From Oscillospiraceae bacterium (GTDB lineage Bacteria; Bacillota; Clostridia; Oscillospirales; Oscillospiraceae): a stretch of DNA of 64,000 bases. Position 1 is the first letter of the stretch. Every line of letters begins with the position of its first letter. Location: assembly GCA_910575695.1 (NCBI GenBank), contig CAJTGJ010000003.1:124001-188000 (forward strand). Direction: 5' to 3'. The position numbers and the translations under genes are program-made. A model generated the notes under the pieces. The model was not told the DNA's origin and searched no databases. It saw only the letters and a program-made list of their open reading frames with translations. Shown one piece after another: positions 51,982-61,009 of this stretch.

Positions 51982-53187
51982 TTATTCTTTTGGCCTTTCG
52001 CAGTATTTCCGGAAGCGCACCCAGCACCCGATATGGTTTTTCCAGATCCGCCAGATGCGCTTGAGGGTATAATCCGGGCGGTACTCCATGGAGTGGTGGT
52101 CGGCCCCGGCCCGGATCAGGGCCTTCATCTCCGGGTGGAACCGCTTGGGGATGAACTGATAGGCCAGTCCCCGGGGGATCATCCGCCAGATGGAGCGGTT
52201 CCGCACCACCGTCAGGGGCAGGTCCTTTCCCTCAATGAGGTCGTCCACCAGATACCGGGCGATGTTGTGCCCCGAGCCGGTGACGTAAAAATTGCTGCGC
52301 CCCTGCCGGGTGTTGATTTCAAAGGCCTTGTATTTGCCGTCCCGGCTGTCGTATTTGATGTCAAAGTTGGAGAAGCCCACGTAGCCGATGTCCTCCAGCA
52401 TCCCCCGCACCTTGTCGCACAGCCCCTGGTCGTGCTCGGTGATGATGACGGCGTGGTTGCCGATGCCGTGGGGGGAGTGCTCCTCCAGCAGGACGTGGCC
52501 CAGGCACATCAGCTTCACCTTGCCATGGGTGTCGGAATAGTTGGTGAGCACCCGCATATAGGTGTCGTCCCCGGGGACAAACTCCTGCAAAATCATCTTG
52601 CCGGGATAGCCCGCGGCATACACCTCGTCCAGAGCCGCGAGAAGCTCCTCCCGGCTCTGGCAGATGTACACCTTTTTCAGCTCGTTGTGCCCGGTGGCCC
52701 AGTAGGCCACGCCGTCGGCGGGCTTGGCCACGTAGGGCGCGCCCCAGGGCAGATCGAAGCCGTGGCCCATGGAGCCGTCATAGACAAAGGTAGCGGGGTG
52801 GTCGATGCCGTACTGGTCGCACAGGGCGTAAAACTGCTCCTTGTCGGTGAGCTTGTCCAGCAGCTCCCCGCTGATATAATTGCATTTCACGTTGGCGGGG
52901 AACCGGTCCTTCAGGTGGGCGGCCAGCTTCACATAGCTGTCCCCGCAGCCGATGACAAGCACCGTCTTGTCCGCGCACTCCGCCGCCACGTTTTGGACGT
53001 TTTTCAAAAATACGGCCTCGTCCTCGTTTTCCAGGCAGGGGCGGTAGTCGATGATAGCGCTGTGGGAGCAGGGGAATGTGGCGGCGAACTTGCCGAAAGC
53101 GATGCTTTTGACCCCGTAAGCCTCGTGAAAGGCCCGGGCCACACTGTAGACATTGATGTCCCCGCCGAACAATAAGGGTTGGAACAT
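51982..53187 (-). CDS. ATP-grasp ligase, probable D-aspartate ligase
   Basis: 401 residues. ATP-grasp fold: an N-terminal Rossmann part (VIGCGDSYVKLAAHL), central APYVAKPADGVAYW and GKMILQEFVPGDDTYMRV, and metal-binding FSNFDIKYDSRDGKYKAFEINTR with GRSNFYV. The layout matches D-aspartate ligase of Enterococcus faecium (Asl-type), which adds D-Asp to the side chain of the stem-peptide lysine. The racemase next door (probable D-Asp source) and MurE-type ligase make that reading attractive. A polysaccharide or other peptide ligase role is not excluded. AAAGGAGGT precedes ATG 53187. Confidence 0.75.
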   Translation of the reverse strand: MFQPLLFGGDINVYSVARAFHEAYGVKSIAFGKFAATFPCSHSAIIDYRPCLENEDEAVFLKNVQNVAAECADKTVLVIGCGDSYVKLAAHLKDRFPANVKCNYISGELLDKLTDKEQFYALCDQYGIDHPATFVYDGSMGHGFDLPWGAPYVAKPADGVAYWATGHNELKKVYICQSREELLAALDEVYAAGYPGKMILQEFVPGDDTYMRVLTNYSDTHGKVKLMCLGHVLLEEHSPHGIGNHAVIITEHDQGLCDKVRGMLEDIGYVGFSNFDIKYDSRDGKYKAFEINTRQGRSNFYVTGSGHNIARYLVDDLIEGKDLPLTVVRNRSIWRMIPRGLAYQFIPKRFHPEMKALIRAGADHHSMEYRPDYTLKRIWRIWKNHIGCWVRFRKYCERPKE

Positions 53188-53234
53188 TGGGTGGGACCTC
53201 CTTTTGTATGGGCATGGACGCCGTCCATGCGCCT

Positions 53235-53257
53235 GGGGGAGGGGCCTGCCCCTCCCG
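53235..53257. repeat. copy of the GGGGAGGGGCCTG palindrome
   Basis: GGGGGAGGGG CCTG CCCCTCCC in the 110-base gap between rel and the ATP-grasp gene; same family as 786-857. Confidence 0.6.
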
Positions 53258-53297
53258 TTTGATTGGGGATGCGGTATGGGCCTGGGGGGCAGGCGGT

Positions 53298-55529
53298 TTA
53301 CCCGCCCGCCCGGCGCACCAGGAACACCCCTGATATCTGGGACAATTTGTTGATGACCCCCGTCAGTTCCTTCTGATCCCTGACGGCCAGCTCCAGGTTC
53401 ACTATGGCGTAGCCGTCCGGCTGGCTCCGGGCGGAGATGTTGTTCAGCCGCACCTTCTGGGCGGACAGCGCCATGGCCACGTCCAGGGCCAGACCGTCCC
53501 GGTCCTTGGCGGAGATCTCCAGCGACGTGCGGAAATGGGCGTCCTCCGACACCGCCCAGGCCACCTTCACCCAGCGGCCCTGTTCCTCCGGCTTGCGGCG
53601 GGCGGGCTCCGCGTTGGGGCAGTCCTGCCGGTGGATGGATACGCCGTAGCCCTTGGTGATAAAGCCCACCACCGGATCCCCGGGCACCGGCGTACAGCAC
53701 TTGGAGAACTTCACCATGCAGTTGTCGATGCCCTCCACAATGATGCCGTTTTCGGAGTGCCTGGCTTTGGGGATGCCCTTCCCGGCGGCGGGATAGATGG
53801 TCTCCCCGGCGGAGGCCGCGGTGCGCATGGCCTCCTGTTCCGCCCGCTGGCGCTCCAGCCGTCCCAGGCGGGTGAGCTCCTCCTTTATCCGCCCCACCGC
53901 CTTCACGGCGGACATACCGCCGTAGCCGATGGCGGCGTACAGCTCGTCCAGCGAGCCGAACCGCACCCGCCGCAGCAGGGTGTCCAGCAGCTCGGAGGTG
54001 GCGGTGATGGAGGACAGCGACAGCCCCATATGCTTCAGCTCCGTCTCGAACATGGCCCGTCCGGTGGCGATGTTCTCCTCCCGGCGCTCTTTTTTGTACC
54101 ACTGGCGGATCTTGTTCCGGGCCTCGTTGGACTTGCAGATTTTCATCCAGTCCCGGCTGGGCCCGTGGGCGTTCTTGGAGGTGATGATCTCCACGATATC
54201 GCCGTTTTTCAGCGGCGTCTCAAAGGTGACGATGCGCCCGTTCACCCTGGCCCCGGTCATGGAATTGCCCACGGCGGAGTGGATGGAATAGGCGAAGTCG
54301 ATGGGGGTGGCGTTGGCGGGCAGGCTTTTCACGTCCCCGTTGGGGGTGAACACAAACACCTCGTCGGCAAACATATCCACCCGGAGCGAGTGGACAAACT
54401 CGTCCGGGTCGGTGTCCTGCTGGCTCTCCAGCAGCTTGCGCACCCACTCAAAATCCTGCTCGGTGCCCAGCTTCTGGTTGGCCATGCCCTGCTTGTACTT
54501 CCAGTGGGCGGCTACGCCGTATTCCGCCGTCTGGTGCATCTGCCAGGTGCGGATCTGCACCTCGAAGGGGATGGCCTCCCGGCCCACCACGGTGGTGTGG
54601 AGGGACTGGTAGCCGTTGGGCTTGGGCGTGCCGATATAGTCCTTGAACCGGCCCAGCACCGGTTTGAACATATCGTGGATGCATCCCAGCACGTTGTAGC
54701 AGGCGGGGATATCGTCCACCATCACCCGGAAAGCGTATATGTCGAAGATCTCCTTGATGGTCTTGTTCTGGGCGTACATCTTGCGGTAGATGGAGTAGAT
54801 GTGCTTCAGCCGCCCGTACACCTTGCAGTTCAGCCCCTCCTCGTTGAGCCGCTCCTCGATCTGCCCCTGCATCCGCTCCAGAAACTCGGAGTTTTCCGTG
54901 GTCAGGTCCCGGAGGGCCTGCTCCACGTCGTGGAAGCCGATGGGGTCCAGGTAGCACAGGGCCAGGTCCTCCAGCTCCCACTTCAGCTTCTGCATACCGA
55001 GGCGGTGGGCGATGGGGGCGTACACCTCCATGGTCTCCAGGGCCTTCTCCTTCTGCTTGGCGGTGGACTGGTATTGCAGGGTGCGCATATTGTGCAGCCG
55101 GTCGCACAGCTTGATGAGGATCACCCGCACGTCCTTGGCCATGGCCATGAACATTTTGCGCAGGTTTTCCATCTGCTCGTCCTCCCGGGAGGTGTACTGC
55201 ATCCGGGTGAGCTTGGTCACGCCCTCCACCAGGTCGGCCACCGCCGGGGAAAACAGCCGGGCGATGTCCTCATGGGTGGAATCGGTGTCCTCAATGCAGT
55301 CGTGGAGCAGGGCGGCGATGATGGAATCCTGGTCCAGCTCCAGCTCGACGATGATCTCCGCCACCGCGATGGGGTGGATGATATAGGGCTCCCCGCTCTT
55401 GCGCAGCTGGGGGCCGTGGTGCTGGTCGGCGTACTCAAAGGCGGCCCGGATCCTCTCCGTGTCGGCGGAGGGACAGGTCTGCCGGATATGTTTTTCTAAT
55501 TCCTCATAGCGTTCATGGGCCAAATCCAT
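53298..55529 (-). CDS. rel: bifunctional (p)ppGpp synthetase/hydrolase (Rel)
   Basis: 743 residues. HD hydrolase domain (YIIHPIAVAEI, AALLHDCIEDTD), synthetase domain with RFKDYIGTPKPNGYQSLHTT; the RFKD is the RXKD motif of bifunctional enzymes. Then a TGS domain (VFTPNGDVKSLPANATPIDFAY), a helical zinc-finger-like region (SKCCTPVPGDPVVGFITKGY) and a C-terminal ACT domain. It makes and degrades the stringent-response alarmone. ATG 55529 is placed behind GAAGGAGGCGCC. Lies 79 bases after recJ on the same strand. Confidence 0.95.
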   Translation of the reverse strand: MDLAHERYEELEKHIRQTCPSADTERIRAAFEYADQHHGPQLRKSGEPYIIHPIAVAEIIVELELDQDSIIAALLHDCIEDTDSTHEDIARLFSPAVADLVEGVTKLTRMQYTSREDEQMENLRKMFMAMAKDVRVILIKLCDRLHNMRTLQYQSTAKQKEKALETMEVYAPIAHRLGMQKLKWELEDLALCYLDPIGFHDVEQALRDLTTENSEFLERMQGQIEERLNEEGLNCKVYGRLKHIYSIYRKMYAQNKTIKEIFDIYAFRVMVDDIPACYNVLGCIHDMFKPVLGRFKDYIGTPKPNGYQSLHTTVVGREAIPFEVQIRTWQMHQTAEYGVAAHWKYKQGMANQKLGTEQDFEWVRKLLESQQDTDPDEFVHSLRVDMFADEVFVFTPNGDVKSLPANATPIDFAYSIHSAVGNSMTGARVNGRIVTFETPLKNGDIVEIITSKNAHGPSRDWMKICKSNEARNKIRQWYKKERREENIATGRAMFETELKHMGLSLSSITATSELLDTLLRRVRFGSLDELYAAIGYGGMSAVKAVGRIKEELTRLGRLERQRAEQEAMRTAASAGETIYPAAGKGIPKARHSENGIIVEGIDNCMVKFSKCCTPVPGDPVVGFITKGYGVSIHRQDCPNAEPARRKPEEQGRWVKVAWAVSEDAHFRTSLEISAKDRDGLALDVAMALSAQKVRLNNISARSQPDGYAIVNLELAVRDQKELTGVINKLSQISGVFLVRRAGG

Positions 55530-55608
55530 AAATGGCGCCTCCTTCATGGAAGCGGGGGCCGCTGGATCCCCGCCTCGCCTCTCGTCCTGTATTGGGCATT
55601 GTGCCCGT

Positions 55609-57672
55609 TTATTCCTCATCTAAGAACACCCGCAGCCGGCGCATCAGCTCCGCCTGCTCCAGATCCACCTTCTGCTCCGGATGCTCCAGGCACAGCCGGG
55701 ACTGCTCCAGGCGCAGCAGCCCCCGGTCCTCCATCACGTGGAGGCAGACCAGGGTGCGCCCGTAGGCGTAACGTCCGTCCGGCCGTCTGGCGGCCTGCTT
55801 CAGCAGGGACGGGCCCGCGTCCGTCCGGCCCTCGGCGCAGGTGCGCTCCAAAAAGCGCCACAGGCGGGCAAAGTCCTTCCGGGAGGGCAGCAGCAGCCCG
55901 GCCTCCCACCGGGACAGCTCCTCCCCCTCCCGCAGGCGGCGGAACAGCTCCCGCTCCAGCTGGGACCGGGTGGGGGCGGGGCGCAGGTCGCAGATCTGAA
56001 GCTGCACTGTGCGGCTCCCCCGGAACTCGTTGATCTGGGGGTGGAAGACCAGGTCCAGCCTGTCCCCGGCGGACACGCCGCAGGCGGCGGCGTTGGCGGA
56101 AAAGAAAATGGCGTCCAGCATCATCCCGTCCCGGCGCACCCGCATTTTCAGGTGCCGTCCGCCCCCCACGTCACAGCAGGACACCACCGCCGCCGAGCGC
56201 AGCAGCAGCACCGGCTTGGGGTTGCCCGTGCCGAAGGGTTCCAGGGTGGACAGGGCGTCCACCTGCGGGGTCGTGAGCAGGCCGCAGTGCTCCACCTCGG
56301 CGTCCACGTCGATGGACGCCTCCATGGGCTGCCCGCCGGTGTAGGCGGACACCAGCTCCCGCAGGCGCTGGGCCAGCTGGGGGATGTTTTCCTCCAGAAT
56401 GGTGAAGCCCGCCGCCATCTCATGCCCGCCGTAGCCCTCCAGCAGTCCGGCGCACCGCTCCAGCGCCCCGAACAGGCTGAACCCGCCGAAGGAGCGGCAC
56501 GAGCCCTTGCCCCGGCCCTGCTCCAGGCAGATCATAAAGGCGGGGCAGGAATATTTCTCCGCCAGACGGGAGGCCACGATGCCCACCACTCCCTGGTGCC
56601 AGCCCTCTCCGGCCAGCACAATGGCGGGGGCGGACAAATCGGGGTCCTCCTCCAGCATATGAATACACTGTTCAAAAATCTCCAGCTCAATGGCCTGCCG
56701 CTCCCGGTTGAGGGCGCACAGGGCCTGGGCCAGCTCCTCGCCCCGGTCCTGGTCCCGGGTGAGCAGCAGCTCCAGGGCCAGCATGGCCTGCTCCATCCGT
56801 CCGGCGGCGTTGAGCCGGGGGGCCAGCCCATAGCCGATGGTGACGGCGGTGGGGGCGCTTCCCGGTTCCAGCCCCGCCTCCCGCAGGAGGGCCCGCAGGC
56901 CGGGACGCCTGGTCTGCCCCAGCAACTCCAGCCCCTGGCGCACCAGGACCCGGTTTTCGTCGGTGAGGCGCATCACGTCGGCCACGGTTCCGATGGCGGC
57001 CAGCTCCCCGAACCGGCGGAACACCTCCGGCCTCTGCTCCGGGGGGAACAGGGCCTGGGCCAGCTTCAGCGCCACCCCCACCCCGGCCAGCTCCGGGAAG
57101 GGGTAGGTGCAGTCCGGGCGGCGGGGGTTCACCACCGCAGCGGCGGCGGGGAGCTTATGTTTGCAGTGATGGTGGTCGGTGACCACCACGTCCGCCCCCA
57201 GGGAGCGGGCGTATTCCACCTCGTCCGCAGCGGTAATGCCGCAGTCCACGGTGATAATCAGGGTGACCCCCTGCTCCGTCAGGCACCGGATGGCGCCGGG
57301 GTTCAGGCCGTAGCCCTCCTCGGTGCGGTCGGGGATATAGCTGACCACCGTTCCGCCCAGCAGGGTCAGGGCCTCGGTGAGCAGACAGGTGGACGTGATG
57401 CCGTCCACGTCGTAGTCGCCGTACACGGCTATGGTTTCGCCGTTTTTGATGGCACGGTTCACCCGCTCCACCGCCCGGTCCATGTCGTGGAGCAGGAAGG
57501 GGTCGTGGAACCGCTCCGGCCCGCTGGACAGGAACCGGGCGGCCTCCTCCGGATCCTCGATGCCCCGGGCGGACAGCACCGTGGCGCACAGCGGGGCCAG
57601 TCCCGCCTGCTCCAGCCGCTGGCGGATGGCCGGGCTACCCGGCCTGCGTACATTCCAGTAATGATATTTCAT
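55609..57672 (-). CDS. recJ: single-stranded-DNA-specific exonuclease RecJ
   Basis: 687 residues. DHH phosphoesterase motifs: IAVYGDYDVDGITSTCLL (motif I), ITVDCGI, VVVTDHHHCKHKLP (motif III) and the DHHA1 region with YGGHEMAAGFTI. Degrades single strands 5' to 3' in recombination and mismatch repair. Longer than the minimal form by a helical C-terminal extension of about 120 residues, common in Firmicutes. Its own promoter lies 80 bases upstream; rel follows on the same strand, as in many Clostridia. Confidence 0.95.
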   Translation of the reverse strand: MKYHYWNVRRPGSPAIRQRLEQAGLAPLCATVLSARGIEDPEEAARFLSSGPERFHDPFLLHDMDRAVERVNRAIKNGETIAVYGDYDVDGITSTCLLTEALTLLGGTVVSYIPDRTEEGYGLNPGAIRCLTEQGVTLIITVDCGITAADEVEYARSLGADVVVTDHHHCKHKLPAAAAVVNPRRPDCTYPFPELAGVGVALKLAQALFPPEQRPEVFRRFGELAAIGTVADVMRLTDENRVLVRQGLELLGQTRRPGLRALLREAGLEPGSAPTAVTIGYGLAPRLNAAGRMEQAMLALELLLTRDQDRGEELAQALCALNRERQAIELEIFEQCIHMLEEDPDLSAPAIVLAGEGWHQGVVGIVASRLAEKYSCPAFMICLEQGRGKGSCRSFGGFSLFGALERCAGLLEGYGGHEMAAGFTILEENIPQLAQRLRELVSAYTGGQPMEASIDVDAEVEHCGLLTTPQVDALSTLEPFGTGNPKPVLLLRSAAVVSCCDVGGGRHLKMRVRRDGMMLDAIFFSANAAACGVSAGDRLDLVFHPQINEFRGSRTVQLQICDLRPAPTRSQLERELFRRLREGEELSRWEAGLLLPSRKDFARLWRFLERTCAEGRTDAGPSLLKQAARRPDGRYAYGRTLVCLHVMEDRGLLRLEQSRLCLEHPEQKVDLEQAELMRRLRVFLDEE

Positions 57673-57751
57673 GCTGTTATCCTCAAATTCCCAACGCCTC
57701 CCGGGACGTCGCCCTGGTCAGTTCCGGGGCCTGTTTTTTTCATAATATCTC

Positions 57752-57780
57752 ATTATAACAAAAATACGGCGCTATTTCAA
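57752..57780 (-). promoter_or_regulatory. promoter of recJ
   Basis: Minus strand: TTGAAA (57775-57780), 17 bases, perfect TATAAT (57752-57757). Confidence 0.7.
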
Positions 57781-57909
57781 CCGCAGGTTGTAATATTAAA
57801 TGCGAAAGAACACGAACCCACCCGACAGGGTGCTGAAGAATCCGCCTGGGATTCCCGAATATTACGCCCCGTACCCAACGGAGTATGGAGCGGGTCGCAA
57901 CACAACGGA

Positions 57910-57945
57910 GAAACGCGCCGCCCTATTAACGGGGCGGCGCGTTTC
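57910..57945. terminator. 14-bp GC hairpin in the mnmA-recJ gap
   Basis: GAAACGCGCCGCCC (57910-57923) pairs perfectly with 57932-57945 around an 8-base loop. No long U-run on either strand. Possibly the mnmA transcript end, 230 bases beyond its stop. Confidence 0.4.
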
Positions 57946-58176
57946 TTATGCCTGGTAGCGTCGAATTCGTACAATGTCCGCAGCGTCAATTCCTCCGGCG
58001 CGATGAATTGGAGCACCGCGAACGAGTAAGCCGCAAGGCCGAAAGCAGAGGACCGCCATCAAGGGAAGACATATCCCGCCGCCGCAGTGAGAGAGCGGGG
58101 GGAATACAGGATTGGTGAAGCAGGGCCCACGGGAACCGGTGAAAACCGGCAGCCCATTTTATGGGCAGTGTTTTGA

Positions 58177-59268
58177 CTATATCACCTCGGCAATGGCGCC
58201 GCCGCCCAGCACGGCCCCGTCCGCGCCGTACACCACCGCCGCCTGCCCCGGCGTTACCGCCCGCTGAGGCTGGGCAAACTCCAGCCGCACCCGGTCCCCC
58301 TCCGGGAACACCGTGGCCGGCTGCTCTGTCTGGCGGTAGCGGGTCTTGGCCAGCGCCGCAAAGGGTTTTTCCGGCGGGTCGATGAGCCAGTTCCAGTCCA
58401 CCGCCGTACAGCCCGGGCTGTACAGCGCCGCCTCCGGCCCTACGGTGACGGTGTTGTCCGCCATGCATTTGGAACAAACGTAAATCCGCCCGGATGACGA
58501 CACGCCCACGCCCCGGCGCTGGCCGATGGTCAGCCCCGCCGCGCCCCGGTGGCGGCCCACCACCCTGCCGTCCATGCTCACAATGTCCCCGGGGGGATAC
58601 TGCTTTCCGGTATAGCGCTCCATGAAGGACAGGTAATCCCCGTCGGGCACAAAGCAGATATCCTGGCTGTCATGCTTCCGGGCGTTGACGAAGCCCTCCT
58701 GCTCCGCGATCTCCCGCACCTCCGCCTTGGTCAGCCCCCCCAGGGGGAACAGGGTATGGCTGAGCTGCTCCCGGGGGACAGGGTAGAGGACATAGCTCTG
58801 GTCCCGGCTCAGATCCGCGGCCTTTGCCAGTCCGAAGCCCCCCGTTCCGCTGTCCACGATCCGGGCGTAGTGCCCTGTGGCGATGTAATCGCAGTTCAGT
58901 TCCCGGGCGCGGCGGCGCAGGCGGTCGAATTTCAAAAACCGGTTGCAGTCGATGCAGGGGTTGGGGGTCTCCCCCCGCTCGTAGGCGTCCACAAAGCGGC
59001 GGATCACCTTCTCCTCAAAATCCTCCGAGAAGTTGAACACATAGTGGGGGATGTCCATCCGCCGGGCCACCGCCCGGGCGTCCTCCACGTCGTCCAGCGT
59101 ACAGCATGGATGGCCCTTGTCCAGCCCCACAGCCTCATTGCCGAACAGCTTCATGGTGACGCCGACGCACTCGTAGCCCCTCTGCTTCAGCAGCCACGCC
59201 GCCACGCTGGAGTCCACCCCGCCGCTCATGGCCACCAGCACCCGGTCTCCGTTTTGCTCCAATCCCAT
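58177..59268 (-). CDS. mnmA: tRNA 2-thiouridylase MnmA
   Basis: 363 residues. PP-loop AMSGGVDSSVAAWLL, catalytic cysteines in TPNPCIDCNRFLKF and SQDICFVPDGDY, and the C-terminal EF-Tu-like barrel ending in GQAAVVYGADGAVLGGG. Adds sulfur to uridine 34 of Lys, Glu and Gln tRNAs. The ATG at 59268 is favoured by AAGGGTG and by the family's usual N-terminus. Monocistronic with its own promoter. Confidence 0.96.
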   Translation of the reverse strand: MGLEQNGDRVLVAMSGGVDSSVAAWLLKQRGYECVGVTMKLFGNEAVGLDKGHPCCTLDDVEDARAVARRMDIPHYVFNFSEDFEEKVIRRFVDAYERGETPNPCIDCNRFLKFDRLRRRARELNCDYIATGHYARIVDSGTGGFGLAKAADLSRDQSYVLYPVPREQLSHTLFPLGGLTKAEVREIAEQEGFVNARKHDSQDICFVPDGDYLSFMERYTGKQYPPGDIVSMDGRVVGRHRGAAGLTIGQRRGVGVSSSGRIYVCSKCMADNTVTVGPEAALYSPGCTAVDWNWLIDPPEKPFAALAKTRYRQTEQPATVFPEGDRVRLEFAQPQRAVTPGQAAVVYGADGAVLGGGAIAEVI

Positions 59269-59293
59269 CACACCCTTCGGATTTGCTTTCCGT

Positions 59294-59322
59294 ATTATAC
59301 TCCATATCCTCCCGGACCGCAA
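59294..59322 (-). promoter_or_regulatory. promoter of mnmA
   Basis: Minus strand: TTGCGG (59317-59322), 17 bases, perfect TATAAT (59294-59299). Confidence 0.65.
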
Positions 59323-59378
59323 GAGCCTTGAACCCGCGTCCGTCTCCAGGCGGCGGGGCCGATCCGGCAGCTGAAGCG

Positions 59379-59404
59379 GCCCCCGGCGCACAGGCGCCGG
59401 GGGC
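59379..59404 (-). terminator. terminator of the MerR-ABC operon
   Basis: GCCCCCGGCGC / GCGCCGGGGGC, 11-bp stem, 4-base loop, 10 bases past the permease stop. No clear U-run. Confidence 0.5.
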
Positions 59405-59413
59405 TATGTCCTT

Positions 59414-61009
59414 TTACAGCGCCCGGAGCATCGCCGGCCCCCGCTTGGCGAGGACCACCACGCTCACCAGCGCCAGCACCGCCAGAAGCGCCGGCGGCAG
59501 GAGCATCGCCAGCACCGGGCTCACCATACTCCCCAGCCAGTACAGCAGGGCGCACACACCCAGCGCCGTCATGGGCACAAGCATACCCAGCACCACCGCC
59601 AGGGACTGCTTCACCACCACCGTCTCGTTCACCGCGTCCAGCTTGGGGAAGGCCAGGCCGATGAACATACCAAAGGCGGCGTGGGCGGTGCAGAACAGCA
59701 GCGTCTCCAGCAGCAGCACCGCCCCCTCCAGGGGGGACAGCTCCAGGGCGATGATCAGGCACACCCCGGCGATCACAGTACAGGGGACGCTGAACAGCAG
59801 CTCGAAGCCGGTTTTCAGCCCCAGCAGGGCCCGCCCGCCCACCGGGGCCTCCCGGAGGATCCACAGGTACTTGCCCTCCAGGCTGATGGACGGCGCGGCG
59901 ATGACGCACATGGACAGGCAGAAGCCGATTACCAGCGCCGCCAGGGGCATCACAGGCACCCCGTCTCCCATCATGGCCAGCATCTTCCCCAGGTCGTCCC
60001 GCATGACCACCGCCGCCGCCCCCATGCCCACCAGCATCATCAGGCCGAGGCAGGAGTTCCAGAAGTACATGGGTATGCCGAACAGCCGCCGCAGCTCCAT
60101 GCGAAGCAGGGCCTTTTTCTGTCCCGCCGCGGACTGGGCGGACAGCTTGTAGTCGTTGCGGGCGGAGCGGGCGGCAAAGGCGGTGACCGCCTGACGGTAC
60201 ACCCGGCCCAGCCCGAACACCACCAGGGCAAAGGGCACGGCGCAGCACGCCGCGAAGGCCAGCAGCAGCATCCAGTCCCCCATGATGCCGTCCGCCATCC
60301 ACAGCATGGGAGCGGCCCAGCTCAGGGACTCCTTCACCCCCATGGCGTTGGAGGCAAGGCCCTCGATCATGCCGTTGAGGTTGAACGCGAACCACATCAC
60401 CGCCGCCATATACAGTGCCATCACGATGTTCTGCCCGATCACGCCCCCCTTTGACAGCTTGGCGGACACAAAGGCCACCAGCGCCCCCATCAGCACGGAC
60501 AGGGCCGTGTCCAGCAGGGGCAGGGCCAGCACCGCCAGCAGCAGCCGCACCCAGAACAGCGGGCCGCGCCCCACGCCGCTCTCGGTCATAAAGGCGCACA
60601 CCGCCCCGGCGGGGGCCAGGATGAAGAAGGAAAACACCAGGTTTTCCAGGTAGATGGCCGTCACCCGGCTGGCCATCAGCGCGGTGGTGGACACGGGCAT
60701 GGACAGCAGCAGATCGTTGTCCTTCCCGCCGAATACCACCCCCTTGGCGGCGAAAGCGGTGAAGATCATGCCGCTCACCAGGGCCGCGATTCCCATAAAG
60801 ATGAACAGCAGCACCTCCATCTGGAGGGGGGCCAGCACATGCATGAGCATGGAGCTGTACAGCCCGGACATATACAGGCCCAGGCCGGCGATCAGCAGGA
60901 CGACCCCCACCCCGGTGGCCGCCTTCTTCCGGTTCTTCCGGCCCATGTTGGAGGAGGACAGCAGCATGGATTTGACGCTGACCTTCAGCAAGGCGAGAAA
61001 CTTTTTCAT
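59414..61009 (-). CDS. ABC-2 type permease of the MerR operon
   Basis: 531 residues with about 12 hydrophobic segments and a small cytoplasmic N-terminus (KKFLALLKVSVKSMLLSSSN). GKDNDLLLSMPVSTTALMASR is the conserved loop of clostridial ABC-2 exporters of this large type. Overlaps the ATPase gene by four bases. Last gene of merR - ybjQ - DUF1648 - ATPase - permease; probably exports a toxic or lipid substrate sensed by the MerR protein. Confidence 0.85.
   Translation of the reverse strand: MKKFLALLKVSVKSMLLSSSNMGRKNRKKAATGVGVVLLIAGLGLYMSGLYSSMLMHVLAPLQMEVLLFIFMGIAALVSGMIFTAFAAKGVVFGGKDNDLLLSMPVSTTALMASRVTAIYLENLVFSFFILAPAGAVCAFMTESGVGRGPLFWVRLLLAVLALPLLDTALSVLMGALVAFVSAKLSKGGVIGQNIVMALYMAAVMWFAFNLNGMIEGLASNAMGVKESLSWAAPMLWMADGIMGDWMLLLAFAACCAVPFALVVFGLGRVYRQAVTAFAARSARNDYKLSAQSAAGQKKALLRMELRRLFGIPMYFWNSCLGLMMLVGMGAAAVVMRDDLGKMLAMMGDGVPVMPLAALVIGFCLSMCVIAAPSISLEGKYLWILREAPVGGRALLGLKTGFELLFSVPCTVIAGVCLIIALELSPLEGAVLLLETLLFCTAHAAFGMFIGLAFPKLDAVNETVVVKQSLAVVLGMLVPMTALGVCALLYWLGSMVSPVLAMLLPPALLAVLALVSVVVLAKRGPAMLRAL

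Larger units (their letters stand above)
57673..58176. other. 504-base non-coding spacer upstream of recJ
   Basis: Holds the recJ promoter and a strong GC hairpin at 57910-57945. The remaining 230 bases next to mnmA have a small GCCCAT/ATGGGC hairpin and several short open frames on both strands without recognisable homology. Could contain a small RNA or a decayed repeat; not assignable. Confidence 0.3.

Noticed and set aside
55681-58029. A 782-codon plus-strand frame
   Set aside because: Antisense to recJ, which has all DHH motifs.
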